DNA of 64,000 nucleotides, taken from Flavobacterium channae (lineage in GTDB: Bacteria > Bacteroidota > Bacteroidia > Flavobacteriales > Flavobacteriaceae). This document shows, piece after piece, positions 10,241-20,281 of this stretch; the first letter of the stretch is position 1; every line of letters begins with the position of its first letter. The position numbers and the translations under genes are program-made. The stretch is from positions 2,108,001 through 2,172,000 of the forward strand of contig NZ_CP089096.1 of NCBI RefSeq assembly GCF_021172165.1, in the 5' to 3' direction. The notes below the pieces were generated by a model. That model saw only the letters and a list, made by a program, of their open reading frames with translations. It was not told the DNA's origin and did not search any database.

Positions 10241-10262
10241 GGGAGTAACCAAGGCTACTCCC
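10241..10262 (-). other. Hairpin in the rpoB-rpoC junction
   Basis: GGGAGTA (10241-10247) and TACTCCC (10256-10262) form a 7-bp stem, extendable by a G:U and two G:C pairs. There is no T-run, so this looks like an mRNA stability or processing element rather than a terminator. Confidence 0.5.
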
Positions 10263-10271
10263 GGGATAAAT

Positions 10272-13200
10272 TTATTCTTCTAATCTGATGTCTAATCCAA
10301 GACCTTTTAATTCATGCATTAATACATTGAATGACTCAGGTAATCCTGGTTCTGGCATAGTTTCTCCTTTAACGATAGACTCGTAAGTTTTAGCTCTACC
10401 AATAACGTCATCTGATTTAACAGTTAAGATTTCTCTAAGCGTACTTGATGCACCGTATGCTTCAAGAGCCCAAACCTCCATCTCTCCAAAACGCTGACCT
10501 CCGAATTGAGCTTTACCTCCTAATGGTTGTTGCGTAATTAATGAGTATGGACCAATAGAACGTGCGTGCATTTTGTCATCTACCATGTGTCCTAATTTCA
10601 ACATGTAAATTACACCTACAGTAGCACGTTGGTGGAAACGCTCTCCAGTTCCTCCATCATACAAATACGTATGACCGAATCTTGGAATTCCTGCTTCGTC
10701 TGTTAGTTCATTAATCTGATCTAAAGTTGCACCATCAAAAATTGGCGTAGCAAATTTCTTTCCTAATTTTTGACCAGCCCATCCTAATACAGTTTCATAA
10801 ATCTGTCCGATGTTCATACGAGATGGTACCCCAAGTGGATTCAATACGATATCTACTGGTGTTCCGTCTTCTAAGAATGGCATATCTTCATGACGAACGA
10901 TTTTAGCAACAATACCTTTGTTACCGTGACGTCCTGCCATTTTATCCCCTACTTTTAATTTACGTTTCTTAGCGATGTAAACTTTAGCAAGTTTTAAAAT
11001 TCCAGAAGGTAATTCATCCCCAACGGTAATAGTAAATTTCTCTCTTCTTAACCAACCTTGTAAATCATTTAATTTGATTTTGTAGTTGTGAATTAAGTCA
11101 TTTACCATAGCATTTGTATGCTCATCAGTTGTCCACTGACCTTTAGTTAAGTGAGCAAAATCTTCTACTCCTTGTAACATCTTTTTAGTGAATTTTTTAC
11201 CTTTTGGTAATACTTCTTCACCTAAATCGTTCATTACACCTTGAGAAGTTTTACCGTCGATGATAACAAATAATTTTTCAATTAATTTGTCTTTCAAGTC
11301 AGTATACTTAACTTCAAATTCAGTTTCTAATTTATCAACGTCTTCTTTATCTTTAGAACGTTTTCTCTTATCTTTTACCGCTTTCGCAAATAATTTTTTG
11401 TCTAAAACTACACCGTGTAATGATGGAGAAGCTTTTAAAGATGCATCTTTAACATCACCAGCTTTATCACCGAAGATAGCTCTTAAAAGTTTTTCTTCTG
11501 GAGTTGGATCAGATTCTCCTTTTGGTGTAATTTTTCCGATTAGAATATCGCCAGGTTTAACCTCTGCACCAATTCTAATCATTCCGTTTTCATCTAAATC
11601 TTTAGTAGCTTCTTCAGAAACATTTGGAATATCATTAGTTAATTCTTCGTTACCTAATTTAGTATCACGAACTTCTAATGTATAGTCATCAATATGTAAT
11701 GATGTAAAAATATCATCACGTACTACTTTTTCAGAGATTACGATAGCATCCTCGAAGTTGTAACCTTTCCATGGCATGAACGCCACTTTTAAGTTTCTAC
11801 CGATTGCTAATTCTCCGTTTTGAGTAGCATATCCTTCACAAAGAACTTGACCTTTAGCAACTCTATCACCTTTTCTTACGATTGGTTTTAAGTTGATACA
11901 AGTACTTTGATTCGTTTTTCTATATTTGATTAACTGATATGTTTTCTCATCTGTATCAAAGCTTACCATACGCTCTTCTTCAGTTCTGTCGTATTTGATA
12001 GTGATCATATCAGCATCAACATACTCAACAGTTCCGTTTCCTTCAGCGTTGATTAATACTCTTGAATCAGAAGCAACTTGTCTTTCTAAACCAGTACCAA
12101 CGATTGGAGCTTCAGGACGTAATAATGGAACGGCCTGACGCATCATGTTAGATCCCATCAACGCACGGTTCGCATCATCATGCTCTAAGAAAGGAATTAA
12201 TGAAGCCGAAATCGAAGCAATCTGATTTGGAGCAACGTCTGTATAATGTACAGCAGAAGGAGCTACAACTGGGAAATCTCCTTCTTCACGCGCAATAACA
12301 TTAGAAGCGGTAATTTGACCGTTTCCATCCATTTCAATATTTGCCTGAGCAATCATTTTACCTTCTTCTTCCTCTGCACTTAAGTAGATAGGTTCAGAAA
12401 CTAAATCAACTTGTCCGTTAGTCACTTTACGATATGGAGTTTCGATGAATCCCATACCATTAACTTTAGCATAAACTCCTAAAGAAGAAATCAAACCAAT
12501 GTTTGGTCCCTCAGGCGTTTCAATAGGACAAAGTCTTCCGTAGTGTGTATAGTGAACGTCACGAACCTCGAAACCAGCTCTTTCTCTAGATAAACCTCCA
12601 GGTCCAAGGGCAGATAAACGACGTTTGTGAGTAATCTCTGCTAATGGATTCGTTTGATCCATGAACTGAGATAACTGGTTAGTTCCGAAGAATGAATTGA
12701 TTACCGATGATAATGTTTTAGCATTAATCAAATCGATAGGTGTAAACACCTCGTTATCACGAACGTTCATTCTTTCACGGATAGTTCTAGCCATACGAGC
12801 TAAACCTACACCAAACTGAGCTGATAATTGCTCACCAACTGTTCTTACACGACGGTTAGATAAGTGATCGATATCATCAATCTCTGCTTTAGAGTTGATC
12901 AATTCGATTAAATACTTAACGATAGTGATGATATCCTCTTTGGTTAAGACTTGCTTTTCCATTGGGATATCTAAGTTTAATTTTTTGTTCATTCTATAAC
13001 GACCAACTTCACCTAAGTTGTAACGTTGATCTGAGAAGAACAATTTATCTATAATACCACGAGCCGTTTCCTCATCAGGCGGTTCCGCGTTACGTAATTG
13101 TCTATAAATATGCTCAACAGCTTCTTTTTCAGAGTTTGTTGGATCTTTTTGAAGCGTATTATGAATAATTGTATAATCTGCAGCGTTGTTATCTTCTTTA

Positions 13201-14084
13201 TGTAAAAGAATAGTTTTAACATCTGCTTCAATTATTTCTTCGATATTATCTTTATCAAGAATAGTATCACGATCTAAGATAATTTCGTTACGCTCAATAG
13301 AAACAACCTCTCCTGTATCCTCATCTACGAAATCCTCATGCCATGTATTTAAAACACGTGCAGCAAGTCTTCTTCCAGCATACTTTTTGATTCCTGTTTT
13401 TGAAACTTTAATTTCTTCAGCTAAGTCGAAAATTTCTAAGATATCTTTATCTCTTTCGAATCCGATAGCTCTGAATAAAGTAGTTACAGGTAATTTTTTC
13501 TTTCTATCGATATACGCATACATTACATTGTTAATATCGGTAGCAAATTCAATCCAAGAACCTTTAAAAGGAATAATTCTAGCAGAATATAATTTAGTAC
13601 CATTTGCATGGAAAGATTGTCCGAAGAAAACCCCTGGAGATCTGTGTAACTGTGATACAACTACACGCTCAGCACCATTGATAACGAATGTACCGCTAGG
13701 CGTCATATATGGTATTGTTCCTAAATACACATCTTGAACGATAGTTTCAAAATCTTCGTGTTCAGGGTCAGTACAATATAATTTTAATCTAGCTTTAAGA
13801 GGCACACTATACGTTAAACCTCTGTCAATACACTCTTCGATAGTATATCTAGGTGGATCAATAAAGTAATCTAAAAATTCTAATACGAATTGGTTTCTCG
13901 TATCAGTAATTGGAAAATTTTCCATGAAGGTATTATACAGCCCTTCGTTGCCTCTTTCGTCAGATTTAGTTTCCAATTGGAAAAAATCTTTAAACGATTT
14001 CACTTGAATATCTAGAAAATCTGGATATTGTGGAATGTTTTTTGTTGAAGCAAAATTTAATCTTTCAGTCTGATTAGCAATCAT
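10272..14084 (-). CDS. rpoB: DNA-directed RNA polymerase subunit beta
   Basis: A 1270-residue beta subunit. The rifampicin-binding cluster reads [17 protein letters not shown] followed by [14 protein letters not shown]; the residues that commonly mutate to resistance (Asp476 here, His of THKRR, Ser of RLSAL) are all wild type. The [19 protein letters not shown] and [13 protein letters not shown] blocks and the C-terminal [24 protein letters not shown] block are intact. The ATG at 14084 (MIANQTERL) was chosen over a TTG one codon upstream. It is cotranscribed with rplL across a 243-base gap containing stem structures, and with rpoC downstream. Confidence 0.98.
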   Translation of the reverse strand: MIANQTERLNFASTKNIPQYPDFLDIQVKSFKDFFQLETKSDERGNEGLYNTFMENFPITDTRNQFVLEFLDYFIDPPRYTIEECIDRGLTYSVPLKARLKLYCTDPEHEDFETIVQDVYLGTIPYMTPSGTFVINGAERVVVSQLHRSPGVFFGQSFHANGTKLYSARIIPFKGSWIEFATDINNVMYAYIDRKKKLPVTTLFRAIGFERDKDILEIFDLAEEIKVSKTGIKKYAGRRLAARVLNTWHEDFVDEDTGEVVSIERNEIILDRDTILDKDNIEEIIEADVKTILLHKEDNNAADYTIIHNTLQKDPTNSEKEAVEHIYRQLRNAEPPDEETARGIIDKLFFSDQRYNLGEVGRYRMNKKLNLDIPMEKQVLTKEDIITIVKYLIELINSKAEIDDIDHLSNRRVRTVGEQLSAQFGVGLARMARTIRERMNVRDNEVFTPIDLINAKTLSSVINSFFGTNQLSQFMDQTNPLAEITHKRRLSALGPGGLSRERAGFEVRDVHYTHYGRLCPIETPEGPNIGLISSLGVYAKVNGMGFIETPYRKVTNGQVDLVSEPIYLSAEEEEGKMIAQANIEMDGNGQITASNVIAREEGDFPVVAPSAVHYTDVAPNQIASISASLIPFLEHDDANRALMGSNMMRQAVPLLRPEAPIVGTGLERQVASDSRVLINAEGNGTVEYVDADMITIKYDRTEEERMVSFDTDEKTYQLIKYRKTNQSTCINLKPIVRKGDRVAKGQVLCEGYATQNGELAIGRNLKVAFMPWKGYNFEDAIVISEKVVRDDIFTSLHIDDYTLEVRDTKLGNEELTNDIPNVSEEATKDLDENGMIRIGAEVKPGDILIGKITPKGESDPTPEEKLLRAIFGDKAGDVKDASLKASPSLHGVVLDKKLFAKAVKDKRKRSKDKEDVDKLETEFEVKYTDLKDKLIEKLFVIIDGKTSQGVMNDLGEEVLPKGKKFTKKMLQGVEDFAHLTKGQWTTDEHTNAMVNDLIHNYKIKLNDLQGWLRREKFTITVGDELPSGILKLAKVYIAKKRKLKVGDKMAGRHGNKGIVAKIVRHEDMPFLEDGTPVDIVLNPLGVPSRMNIGQIYETVLGWAGQKLGKKFATPIFDGATLDQINELTDEAGIPRFGHTYLYDGGTGERFHQRATVGVIYMLKLGHMVDDKMHARSIGPYSLITQQPLGGKAQFGGQRFGEMEVWALEAYGASSTLREILTVKSDDVIGRAKTYESIVKGETMPEPGLPESFNVLMHELKGLGLDIRLEE

Positions 14085-14231
14085 CAATGGATAAAATTTT
14101 GATTTAAAAAAAGTAATTTTTGTGTAAAAACACTGTTCTAATAATACTTCCTTTGATTTAGCAGCCGATACATCTTTAAAAACAAACCAGGAAAATATTT
14201 GTTTTTTTTCTTCGTTATTGACTCCTTTTTA

Positions 14232-14306
14232 GCGTATAAAAAATTACATTAATTCAATATACGCAAAATGGTTTAGGTCTTTGAGAACACTCTCAAGACC
14301 TAAACC
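14232..14306 (-). promoter_or_regulatory. Stem structures in the rplL-rpoB spacer (attenuator or processing site)
   Basis: Two inverted repeats lie in the spacer. The first, GGTTTAGGTCTTTGAGA (14270-14286) with TCTCAAGACCTAAACC (14291-14306), is a 16-bp stem with one bulged T and the loop ACAC. The second, GCGTATA (14232-14238) with TATACGC (14258-14264), encloses an A/T-rich loop. In E. coli the equivalent spacer carries an attenuator and an RNase III site; a similar role here is an inference. Confidence 0.6.
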
Positions 14307-14327
14307 TAGCTTATTTATGAGTATAAA

Positions 14328-14702
14328 TTATTTTAACTCAACTACAGCTCCTGCCTCTTCTAAAGCTTTCTTAAGACCTTCAGCCTCATCTTTAGAAACT
14401 CCTTCTTTAACATTTGTTGGAGCAGCATCAACTAAATCTTTAGCTTCTTTAAGACCTAAACCAGTTAATTCTTTAACCGCTTTAACAACTCCTAATTTAG
14501 AAGCACCAGCATCTTTTAATACTACTGTGAATTCAGTTTGCTCAGCAGCACCTGCACCAGCATCTCCACCACCAGCAGCAACTACTACAGCTGCAGCAGC
14601 AGGCTCGATACCATACTCATCTTTTAATATTGTTGCTAATTCGTTAACTTCTTTAACTGTTAAGTTAACTAATTGTTCTGCGAATTGTTTCAAATCTGCC
14701 AT
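14328..14702 (-). CDS. rplL: 50S ribosomal protein bL12 (L7/L12)
   Basis: A 124-residue stalk protein. The N-terminal dimerisation domain ([19 protein letters not shown]) is followed by an Ala/Gly-rich hinge around residues 37-55 and the C-terminal factor-binding domain with [15 protein letters not shown]. It recruits translation factors to the ribosome. It lies 55 bases after rplJ in the rplKAJL-rpoBC operon. All family features are present. Confidence 0.97.
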   Translation of the reverse strand: MADLKQFAEQLVNLTVKEVNELATILKDEYGIEPAAAAVVVAAGGGDAGAGAAEQTEFTVVLKDAGASKLGVVKAVKELTGLGLKEAKDLVDAAPTNVKEGVSKDEAEGLKKALEEAGAVVELK

Positions 14703-14757
14703 TTTTTCTATCTTTTAAAATGTTTTGTAAAAATATAATTTATTAAGTGCGTACTTA

Positions 14758-15255
14758 TTATTCAGCTGAATCTTCCTTCTCTGGTTGATTTTGAAGAGCT
14801 GCAAGAACTCTCTTAGCTGGAGATTGTAATAATCCAATAATTTCTGCGATAACTTCTTCTTTAGATTTAATAGCTACTAAGCTATCTAATAAGTTGTCAC
14901 CGATGTAAATTTCTTGGTTAATGTAAGCCCCTTTAAAGATTGGTTTTTCACCTTTCTTACGGAATTCTTTAATGATTTTTGCTGGAGCGTTAGCTGTATC
15001 AGCAATAAACATAGAAGTATTTCCTTTAAGAACTGATGCTAAATCACCGTAGTCATTATCAGAAGCTTCCATTGCTTTTTCTAACAATGTGTTCTTAACA
15101 ACTTCTAATTTAATACCAGCTTTAAAACAAGCTCTTCTTAAGTTTGAAGTAGTATCTGCATCTAGTCCTGAAATGTCTGCTAAATAAACAACATTTACAT
15201 CCGCTAACTGTGCAGTTAAATCTTCAATAGCGATTGATTTTTCTTCTCTAGTCAT
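14758..15255 (-). CDS. rplJ: 50S ribosomal protein uL10
   Basis: A 165-residue L10 that anchors L12 dimers to the ribosome. It begins MTREEKSIAIEDLTAQL, has the YLADISGLDADTTSNLRR segment and VVKNTLLEKAM typical of the rRNA-binding domain, and ends in the short acidic C-terminal helix region that binds L12. In other bacteria L10(L12)4 represses its own mRNA; the leader here is only 22 bases after rplA, so any such site would have to extend into rplA or the coding region. Confidence 0.97.
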   Translation of the reverse strand: MTREEKSIAIEDLTAQLADVNVVYLADISGLDADTTSNLRRACFKAGIKLEVVKNTLLEKAMEASDNDYGDLASVLKGNTSMFIADTANAPAKIIKEFRKKGEKPIFKGAYINQEIYIGDNLLDSLVAIKSKEEVIAEIIGLLQSPAKRVLAALQNQPEKEDSAE

Positions 15256-15277
15256 ACTAAAAATTTTTAACTACCAA

Positions 15278-15967
15278 TTATACTGCTTTAGGATCTAAAG
15301 CAATAGCAGGACTTTGAGTACTTGATAAGTGGATAGACTTAATATAAGTACCTTTTGCTGCAGTTGGTTTCAATTTGATTAATGTTTGAACAATTTCGTG
15401 TGCATTGTCATAGATTTTATCAGCATCAAAAGACACTCTACCTATTCCAGCGTGTACGATACCAGTTTTATCAACTTTGAAGTCGATTTTACCAGCTTTA
15501 ACTTCTTGTACAGCTTTAGCAACATCCATAGTAACAGTCCCAGTTTTAGGGTTTGGCATTAAACCTCTTGGTCCTAAAACACGTCCTAATGGACCTAATT
15601 TACCCATAACAGCTGGCATAGTGATGATAACATCAACATCTGTCCAACCATCTTTAATTTTTTGAAGATAATCATCTAAACCTACGTGGTCTGCACCAGC
15701 AGCTTTAGCTTCAGCTTCTTTATCTGGAGTAACAAGCGCTAAAACTCTTACATCTTTACCAGTTCCGTGAGGTAATGTTACAACCCCTCTTACCATTTGA
15801 TTCGCTTTTCTAGGATCTACACCTAATTTTACTGCGATATCAACAGACTCATCAAATTTTGCAGAAGCAACTTCTTTAATTAATGCAGAAGCATCTCTTA
15901 AAGTGTAAAGTCTATTCTTCTCAATTTTTGCTGCAGCCTCTTTTTGCTTTTTTGTCAATTTTGCCAT
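15278..15967 (-). CDS. rplA: 50S ribosomal protein uL1
   Basis: A 229-residue L1 with the two-domain architecture: [25 protein letters not shown] motif ([19 protein letters not shown]), [13 protein letters not shown], and the [10 protein letters not shown] loop in domain II. It binds 23S rRNA at the L1 stalk. It sits 21 bases after rplK. Length and motifs are those of the family. Confidence 0.97.
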   Translation of the reverse strand: MAKLTKKQKEAAAKIEKNRLYTLRDASALIKEVASAKFDESVDIAVKLGVDPRKANQMVRGVVTLPHGTGKDVRVLALVTPDKEAEAKAAGADHVGLDDYLQKIKDGWTDVDVIITMPAVMGKLGPLGRVLGPRGLMPNPKTGTVTMDVAKAVQEVKAGKIDFKVDKTGIVHAGIGRVSFDADKIYDNAHEIVQTLIKLKPTAAKGTYIKSIHLSSTQSPAIALDPKAV

Positions 15968-15988
15968 TGTCTAATTTCTTTTTAGAGA

Positions 15989-16426
15989 TTAAAAAGGAGC
16001 ATTTCCTGTTACTGTTATACCCATAGATCTAGCTGTTCCAGCAATCATACTCATAGCTTTCTCAATTTCGAAAGCATTTAAGTCAGCCATTTTGTCTTCA
16101 GCAATAGTTCTAATTTGATCCCAAGTAACGTTAGCTACTTTTTTACGGTTAGGTTGCCCTGAACCAGACTTTAATTTCGCTGCTTCTAATAATTGAATTG
16201 CAGCAGGTGGCGTTTTAACAACAAAGTCAAAAGACTTGTCTTTATACACAGTAATTTGTACTGGTAATACTTTGCCAGGTTTATCTTGTGTTCTAGCATT
16301 GAACTGCTTACAGAACTCCATGATGTTAACCCCAGCAGCCCCCAAAGCAGGTCCAACCGGTGGCGATGGATTCGCAGCACCTCCCTTAACTTGTAGTTTA
16401 ACTACTTTACTAACTTCTTTTGCCAT
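15989..16426 (-). CDS. rplK: 50S ribosomal protein uL11
   Basis: A 145-residue L11. The Pro-rich N-terminal motif [21 protein letters not shown] and the C-terminal RNA-binding segment [10 protein letters not shown] are intact. It is a component of the GTPase-associated centre. The start was set at the ATG at 16426 ([13 protein letters not shown]) because the family begins there; a longer frame from 16453 adds nine non-homologous residues. Confidence 0.97.
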   Translation of the reverse strand: MAKEVSKVVKLQVKGGAANPSPPVGPALGAAGVNIMEFCKQFNARTQDKPGKVLPVQITVYKDKSFDFVVKTPPAAIQLLEAAKLKSGSGQPNRKKVANVTWDQIRTIAEDKMADLNAFEIEKAMSMIAGTARSMGITVTGNAPF

Positions 16427-16491
16427 TTTAAAAAAATTTAGCACATCTATCAATTGGAAGCGATTGATGTGATTTATATATGTAACTAATA

Positions 16492-17043
16492 TTATACTTT
16501 TTCAACTTGCATGAAACTCAACTCTAATGGTGTTTTTCTTCCAAAAATCTTAACCATTACCTCAAGTTTACGCTTTTCTTCATTTACTTTTTCAATAGTA
16601 CCATTAAAACCATTAAAAGGACCATCAATTACCTTAACTGTTTCACCAACACTATATGGTATAGCAACATTATCAACTTTAACAGATAATTCATCAACTT
16701 TTCCTAACATTCTGTTTACTTCAGATTGTCTTAATGGAACCGCATCTCCTCCTTTAGTTTCACCTAAAAAACCAATAACTCCAGGAATTGACTTGATAAT
16801 ATGAGGAATTTCACCAGTTAAGTTAGCTTCGATCATAATATAACCAGGAAAATAAACTTTATCCTTAGCTATTTTTTTACCATCTCTTACTTGAACTACT
16901 TTTTCAGTAGGAACAAGAACTTGAGAAATATAATCCGCCATTCCTAATCTAGCAGCCTCAGTTTCTATGTAAGCTTTAACTTTGTTTTCTTGACCACTTA
17001 CAGCTCTTACCACATACCATTTATTAACATTATTATCAGCCAT
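16492..17043 (-). CDS. nusG: Transcription termination/antitermination protein NusG
   Basis: A 183-residue NusG. The NGN domain starts [19 protein letters not shown] and includes [13 protein letters not shown] and the GVIGFLGE segment; the C-terminal KOW domain includes [18 protein letters not shown]. It links RNA polymerase to the ribosome or Rho. It lies 10 bases after secE, the usual pairing. Confidence 0.97.
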   Translation of the reverse strand: MADNNVNKWYVVRAVSGQENKVKAYIETEAARLGMADYISQVLVPTEKVVQVRDGKKIAKDKVYFPGYIMIEANLTGEIPHIIKSIPGVIGFLGETKGGDAVPLRQSEVNRMLGKVDELSVKVDNVAIPYSVGETVKVIDGPFNGFNGTIEKVNEEKRKLEVMVKIFGRKTPLELSFMQVEKV

Positions 17044-17053
17044 ACTGTAAGTA

Positions 17054-17248
17054 TTATTTTAAAATGTTAAAAAAACCTTCAAGAGCTTTTACAAATAACT
17101 CATCAACACCCCATGTTAATAAGGCGAAAATAACTGAAAAAACAGCAACAATAATTGTTAAACGTTGTACATCAGCCCAAATTGGCCAAGTTACGTTTGT
17201 TTTCAATTCATGAAAAGCCTCAGATATGTAATTAACTACTTTTGTCAT
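17054..17248 (-). CDS. secE: Preprotein translocase subunit SecE
   Basis: A 64-residue SecE with a short amphipathic N-terminus (YISEAFHELKTNVTWP, the conserved element) and a single membrane helix at about residues 32-52 (TIIVAVFSVIFALLTWGV). It stabilises SecY in the inner membrane. The ATG at 17248 is used; extending to 17293 would read antisense through the tRNA-Trp gene, which is not credible. Confidence 0.95.
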   Translation of the reverse strand: MTKVVNYISEAFHELKTNVTWPIWADVQRLTIIVAVFSVIFALLTWGVDELFVKALEGFFNILK

Positions 17249-17263
17249 TTTAATCTTTATTTG

Positions 17264-17335
17264 CACGGGCGGAGGGATTCGAACCCCCATCAATGGTTTT
17301 GGAGACCACTATACTAGCCCTTGTACTACGCCCGT
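17264..17335 (-). tRNA. tRNA-Trp (anticodon CCA)
   Basis: A 72-nt cloverleaf on the minus strand. The acceptor arms ACGGGCG and CGCCCGT pair fully, the discriminator is G, and the anticodon loop CTCCAAA gives CCA. The T-arm is GGGGGTTCGAATCCCTC. CCA is not encoded. It lies between tuf and secE, as in many Bacteria. Confidence 0.96.
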
Positions 17336-17340
17336 TTGTT

Positions 17341-17370
17341 AAAAAACCAGCAGCTTAACTGCTGGTTTTA
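17341..17370 (-). terminator. Terminator after tuf
   Basis: AAAACCAGCAG-TTAAG-CTGCTGGTTTTTT on the minus strand is a perfect stem followed by T. It separates tuf from tRNA-Trp-secE, so the latter need read-through or their own promoter. Confidence 0.88.
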
Positions 17371-17388
17371 TTTATTGTTGACTTATAA

Positions 17389-18576
17389 TTAGTCTAAAAT
17401 TTCAGTAACCTGACCAGCACCTACTGTTCTACCACCCTCACGGATAGCGAAACGTAAACCTACTGATAAAGCGATAGGGCTTAATAATTGAACATCAATT
17501 GTTAAGTTATCACCAGGCATAACCATCTCTACACCAGCTGGTAAAGAAATTGTGCCAGTTACGTCAGTTGTACGTACGTAGAACTGTGGACGGTAGTTAT
17601 TGTGGAATGGAGTGTGACGTCCACCTTCTTCTTTTTTCAAGATATAAACCTCAGCTTTGAAGTGTGCGTGTGGCTTAACAGATCCTGGCTTAATAATAAC
17701 CATTCCTCTTTTGATATCTTCTTTAGCGATACCTCTTAATAATAAACCTACGTTATCACCAGCTTCACCTCTATCAAGGATTTTGCGGAACATCTCAACT
17801 CCTGTAATAGTAGAAGTTAATTTGTCAGCCCCCATACCAATGATTTCAACAGCGTCACCAGTATTAGCAACTCCAGTTTCGATACGACCTGTAGCAACAG
17901 TTCCACGACCTGTAATTGTAAATACGTCCTCAACTGGCATCAAGAAAGGCTTATCAACATCACGAGCAGGTAATTCAATCCAGTTATCAACAGCTTCCAT
18001 TAAAGCTAATACTGTATCAACCCATTTTGGCTCACCATTTAAAGCTCCTAAAGCAGATCCTTGGATAACTGGTCCATTATCACCATCATATTGATAGAAA
18101 GATAATAAATCTCTGATTTCCATTTCTACTAACTCTAACAACTCAGCATCATCAACCATATCAACTTTGTTCATGAATACAACCATTCTAGGTACACCTA
18201 CTTGACGACCTAAAAGGATGTGCTCTCTAGTTTGCGGCATAGGACCATCAGTAGCAGCAACTACTAAGATAGCACCGTCCATTTGAGCAGCACCTGTAAC
18301 CATGTTCTTAACGTAATCCGCGTGACCTGGACAGTCAACGTGAGCGTAGTGACGGTTAGCTGTAGAATATTCTACGTGAGATGTATTAATAGTAATACCT
18401 CTTTCTTTTTCTTCTGGAGCATTATCAATTTGATCAAATGATTTTGCTTCTGATAAACCTGCATCAGCTAACACTTTAGTAATAGCAGCTGTTAATGTAG
18501 TTTTACCGTGGTCAACGTGTCCGATAGTTCCAATATTTAAATGGGGCTTCGAACGATCAAAGGTTTCTTTTGCCAT
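17389..18576 (-). CDS. tuf: Elongation factor Tu
   Basis: A 395-residue EF-Tu. The G domain shows GHVDHGKTT (G1), RGITI (G2), DCPGH (G3) and NKVD (G4); domains II and III follow with the GRGTVATGR and GGRHTPF blocks. It delivers aminoacyl-tRNA to the ribosome. It lies 57 bases downstream of the tRNA-Thr(GGT) gene in a tRNA-tuf operon and is followed by a terminator. Confidence 0.98.
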   Translation of the reverse strand: MAKETFDRSKPHLNIGTIGHVDHGKTTLTAAITKVLADAGLSEAKSFDQIDNAPEEKERGITINTSHVEYSTANRHYAHVDCPGHADYVKNMVTGAAQMDGAILVVAATDGPMPQTREHILLGRQVGVPRMVVFMNKVDMVDDAELLELVEMEIRDLLSFYQYDGDNGPVIQGSALGALNGEPKWVDTVLALMEAVDNWIELPARDVDKPFLMPVEDVFTITGRGTVATGRIETGVANTGDAVEIIGMGADKLTSTITGVEMFRKILDRGEAGDNVGLLLRGIAKEDIKRGMVIIKPGSVKPHAHFKAEVYILKKEEGGRHTPFHNNYRPQFYVRTTDVTGTISLPAGVEMVMPGDNLTIDVQLLSPIALSVGLRFAIREGGRTVGAGQVTEILD

Positions 18577-18633
18577 GATTTAATAATTTAATCTTAGTTA
18601 TATATTAGTGTTCAAAAAATAAACTTCTTTAAG

Positions 18634-18705
18634 AGCCAATGACGGGAATTGAACCCGTGACCTCTTCCTTACCAAGGAAGCACTCTACCCCTGAGCTACA
18701 CCGGC
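18634..18705 (-). tRNA. tRNA-Thr (anticodon GGT)
   Basis: A 72-nt cloverleaf: acceptor GCCGGTG with CATTGGC (two G:U pairs), anticodon stem CTTCC/GGAAG and loop TTGGTAA, giving GGT. T-arm ACGGGTTCAATTCCCGT. Discriminator T; CCA is not encoded. Confidence 0.95.
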
Positions 18706-18776
18706 TTTTGTGTGTTCAGAAGTTAGCCATCAGAATTCAGAAAAACCAAATCCTTTACTCTAAATTCAAAATCTCG

Positions 18777-18858
18777 TGGGGAGAGCAGGATTCGAACCTG
18801 CGAAGACGTAGTCAGCGGATTTACAGTCCGCCCTCGTTGGCCGCTTGAGTATCTCCCC
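18777..18858 (-). tRNA. tRNA-Tyr (anticodon GTA)
   Basis: An 82-nt class II tRNA with a long variable arm. Acceptor GGGGAGA/TCTCCCC, anticodon loop CTGTAAA giving GTA, T-arm GCAGGTTCGAATCCTGC, discriminator A. Confidence 0.95.
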
Positions 18859-18889
18859 AAACCATTTACATTCAGTTACTTATAATTTG

Positions 18890-18963
18890 AGCCGATGGAG
18901 GGACTCGAACCCACGACCTGCTGATTACAAATCAGCTGCTCTAGCCAGCTGAGCTACACCGGC
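18890..18963 (-). tRNA. tRNA-Thr (anticodon TGT)
   Basis: A 74-nt cloverleaf with acceptor GCCGGTG/CATCGGC, anticodon stem CTGAT/ATCAG and loop TTGTA-containing TTTGTAA, giving TGT. It is the first gene of the tRNA-tuf operon. Confidence 0.95.
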
Positions 18964-18974
18964 AACTTGAATAT

Positions 18975-19000
18975 AAAAAGTCCGCTATTTCTAACGGACT
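18975..19000 (-). terminator. Terminator after hpf, overlapping the tRNA-operon start
   Basis: On the minus strand AGTCCG (19000-18995) pairs with CGGACT (18984-18979), followed by TTTTT. The left arm begins 2 bases after the tRNA-operon -7 element, so transcripts from that promoter would lack an intact hairpin. Confidence 0.7.
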
Positions 19001-19001
19001 G

Positions 19002-19030
19002 CAAATGTATATAATTTATTTTTGAATCAA
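19002..19030 (-). promoter_or_regulatory. Promoter of the tRNA-Thr-Tyr-Thr-tuf operon
   Basis: On the minus strand TTG (19030-19028), an 18-base spacer, and TACATTTG (19009-19002) match the Bacteroidota consensus TTG-N19-TAnnTTTG. Predicted start is near 18998. Confidence 0.8.
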
Positions 19031-19055
19031 AACATTTTTTATGTTTTTTTTATTT

Positions 19056-19358
19056 TTATGAATGCGCTCTTAATTTTTCCTTTCTTTTTACAATTACTCG
19101 CTCTAATGAATCTACCGATAAATCAACTGCTTCTTCAAAACTTTTAGCCGTTTTTTTAACTAGAAAATCATCTCCTGGAACGTTAATTTTTATCTCTACT
19201 GTTTTATTTTCTTTATCACTGGTATTTTCAAGTCTTAAAAAAACTTCCGATGAAACTATTTTATCATAATACTTTTCCAATTTATCCATTCTTTCTTGAA
19301 TGAAATCTACCAATTTTCTGTCTACATTAAAATTTACTGCTTGCACATTAACTTTCAT
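19056..19358 (-). CDS. hpf: Ribosome hibernation-promoting factor (HPF/YfiA family, short form)
   Basis: A 100-residue protein of the short HPF/RaiA type: MKVNVQAVNF start, DFIQERMDKLEKYYDKI helix, the VFLRLEN strand and the KKTAKSFEEAVDLSVDSLERVIVKRKEKL C-terminal part (split here as KSFEEAVDLSVDSLERV). It binds the small subunit in stationary phase. There is no long-form C-terminal dimerisation domain. The ATG at 19358 was used instead of a frame start 9 codons upstream. It is 32 bases after xerC, so the two are probably cotranscribed. Confidence 0.9.
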   Translation of the reverse strand: MKVNVQAVNFNVDRKLVDFIQERMDKLEKYYDKIVSSEVFLRLENTSDKENKTVEIKINVPGDDFLVKKTAKSFEEAVDLSVDSLERVIVKRKEKLRAHS

Positions 19359-19390
19359 AATTCTGTTAATTAAAAGGTTATACAATAGAG

Positions 19391-20281
19391 TTACTTTTTA
19401 TTTCTTGGGTGCGCATCTTGATATACTTTTTTCAATTCAGCCAAACTACTATGCGTATATATTTGAGTAGAAGACAAACTTGCATGACCCAATAACTCTT
19501 TTACGGAATTTAAATCGGCTCCATTATTCAACAGATGTGTTGCAAAGGAATGCCTAAGAACGTGTGGACTCTTCTTTTCTTTTTTCGAGACAGTACTAAA
19601 GTAATCATTTATTAAACGATATACAAGCGATTCACTTACTTTATTTCCGGTTTTAGATAAAATTAACACCTCGTCATCTTTAATGCTCTCTAAATGATTT
19701 CGTTGCTCTTTATACAGCTTATATAATTCAATCGTACAATCTAATAATGGAATAATTCGCTCTTTATTTCGTTTACCTAAAACCCTAATTGTTTTTTGTA
19801 ATTCGTTTACACTACTCATTTTTAAATTAATCAACTCTGCCCTTCTTATTCCAGTTGTGTAAAACAATTCTATTACAAATCTATTTCGAACACCTTCAAA
19901 ATCAATTGGATATTCATTTTCAACAAACACATCTTGCAATTCTTTTTCCGAAAATGGAATTTGGACTTTTTTAGCTGTTTTTAACGACTTGTGCTTCAAT
20001 AAAGGATTTATAGCAATCTGTTTGACTTTCAGTAAAAATTTATAATAGGATTTTAAAGCTGAAACTTTTCGGTTAACCGAAGTGGTTGACATATTTTGTT
20101 CCACTAAAATTACAATCCAATTTCTAATGTTTGGATACACAACTTCTTCAAGTGTTAAAGAATTCTCTTTTAAATACTCTTGAAAAGACAAAATATCATC
20201 TAAATAAGCACGAACAGTTAAAGGAGAATAATTCTTCTCCTTAACCAAATAATCTTGATATGCTTGTAAATTTGTAGACAT
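19391..20281 (-). CDS. xerC: Tyrosine recombinase, XerC/XerD type
   Basis: A 296-residue recombinase with all catalytic residues: Arg146 (TGIRRAEL), Lys170 (GKRNKERI), His240 and Arg243 ([12 protein letters not shown]), His266 (LLGHASL) and Tyr275 (STQIYTH). The N-terminal SAM-like DNA-binding domain spans about residues 1-95. Length and lack of extra domains indicate the chromosome-dimer resolvase class rather than a mobile-element integrase; its place between rpsU and hpf is a conserved housekeeping context in flavobacteria. The start codon directly abuts the U-tract of the rpsU terminator. Confidence 0.92.
   Translation of the reverse strand: MSTNLQAYQDYLVKEKNYSPLTVRAYLDDILSFQEYLKENSLTLEEVVYPNIRNWIVILVEQNMSTTSVNRKVSALKSYYKFLLKVKQIAINPLLKHKSLKTAKKVQIPFSEKELQDVFVENEYPIDFEGVRNRFVIELFYTTGIRRAELINLKMSSVNELQKTIRVLGKRNKERIIPLLDCTIELYKLYKEQRNHLESIKDDEVLILSKTGNKVSESLVYRLINDYFSTVSKKEKKSPHVLRHSFATHLLNNGADLNSVKELLGHASLSSTQIYTHSSLAELKKVYQDAHPRNKK

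Noticed and set aside
12640-12700. Rifampicin-resistance changes in rpoB
   Set aside because: The cluster [11 protein letters not shown] and THKRRLSAL is wild type at the usual resistance positions.
17249-17293. Longer SecE start overlapping the tRNA-Trp gene
   Set aside because: The added residues read through the tRNA and are not part of SecE; the ATG at 17248 fits the family.
18639-18848. A 69-codon plus-strand frame across the tRNA genes
   Set aside because: It is antisense to tRNA-Thr and tRNA-Tyr and contains the well-known artefactual motif read from tRNA T-arms.
19391-20281. The tyrosine recombinase as a mobile-element or phase-variation integrase
   Set aside because: Length, domain layout and the conserved rpsU-xerC-hpf context indicate the chromosomal XerC/D type; no att-like repeats were seen nearby.
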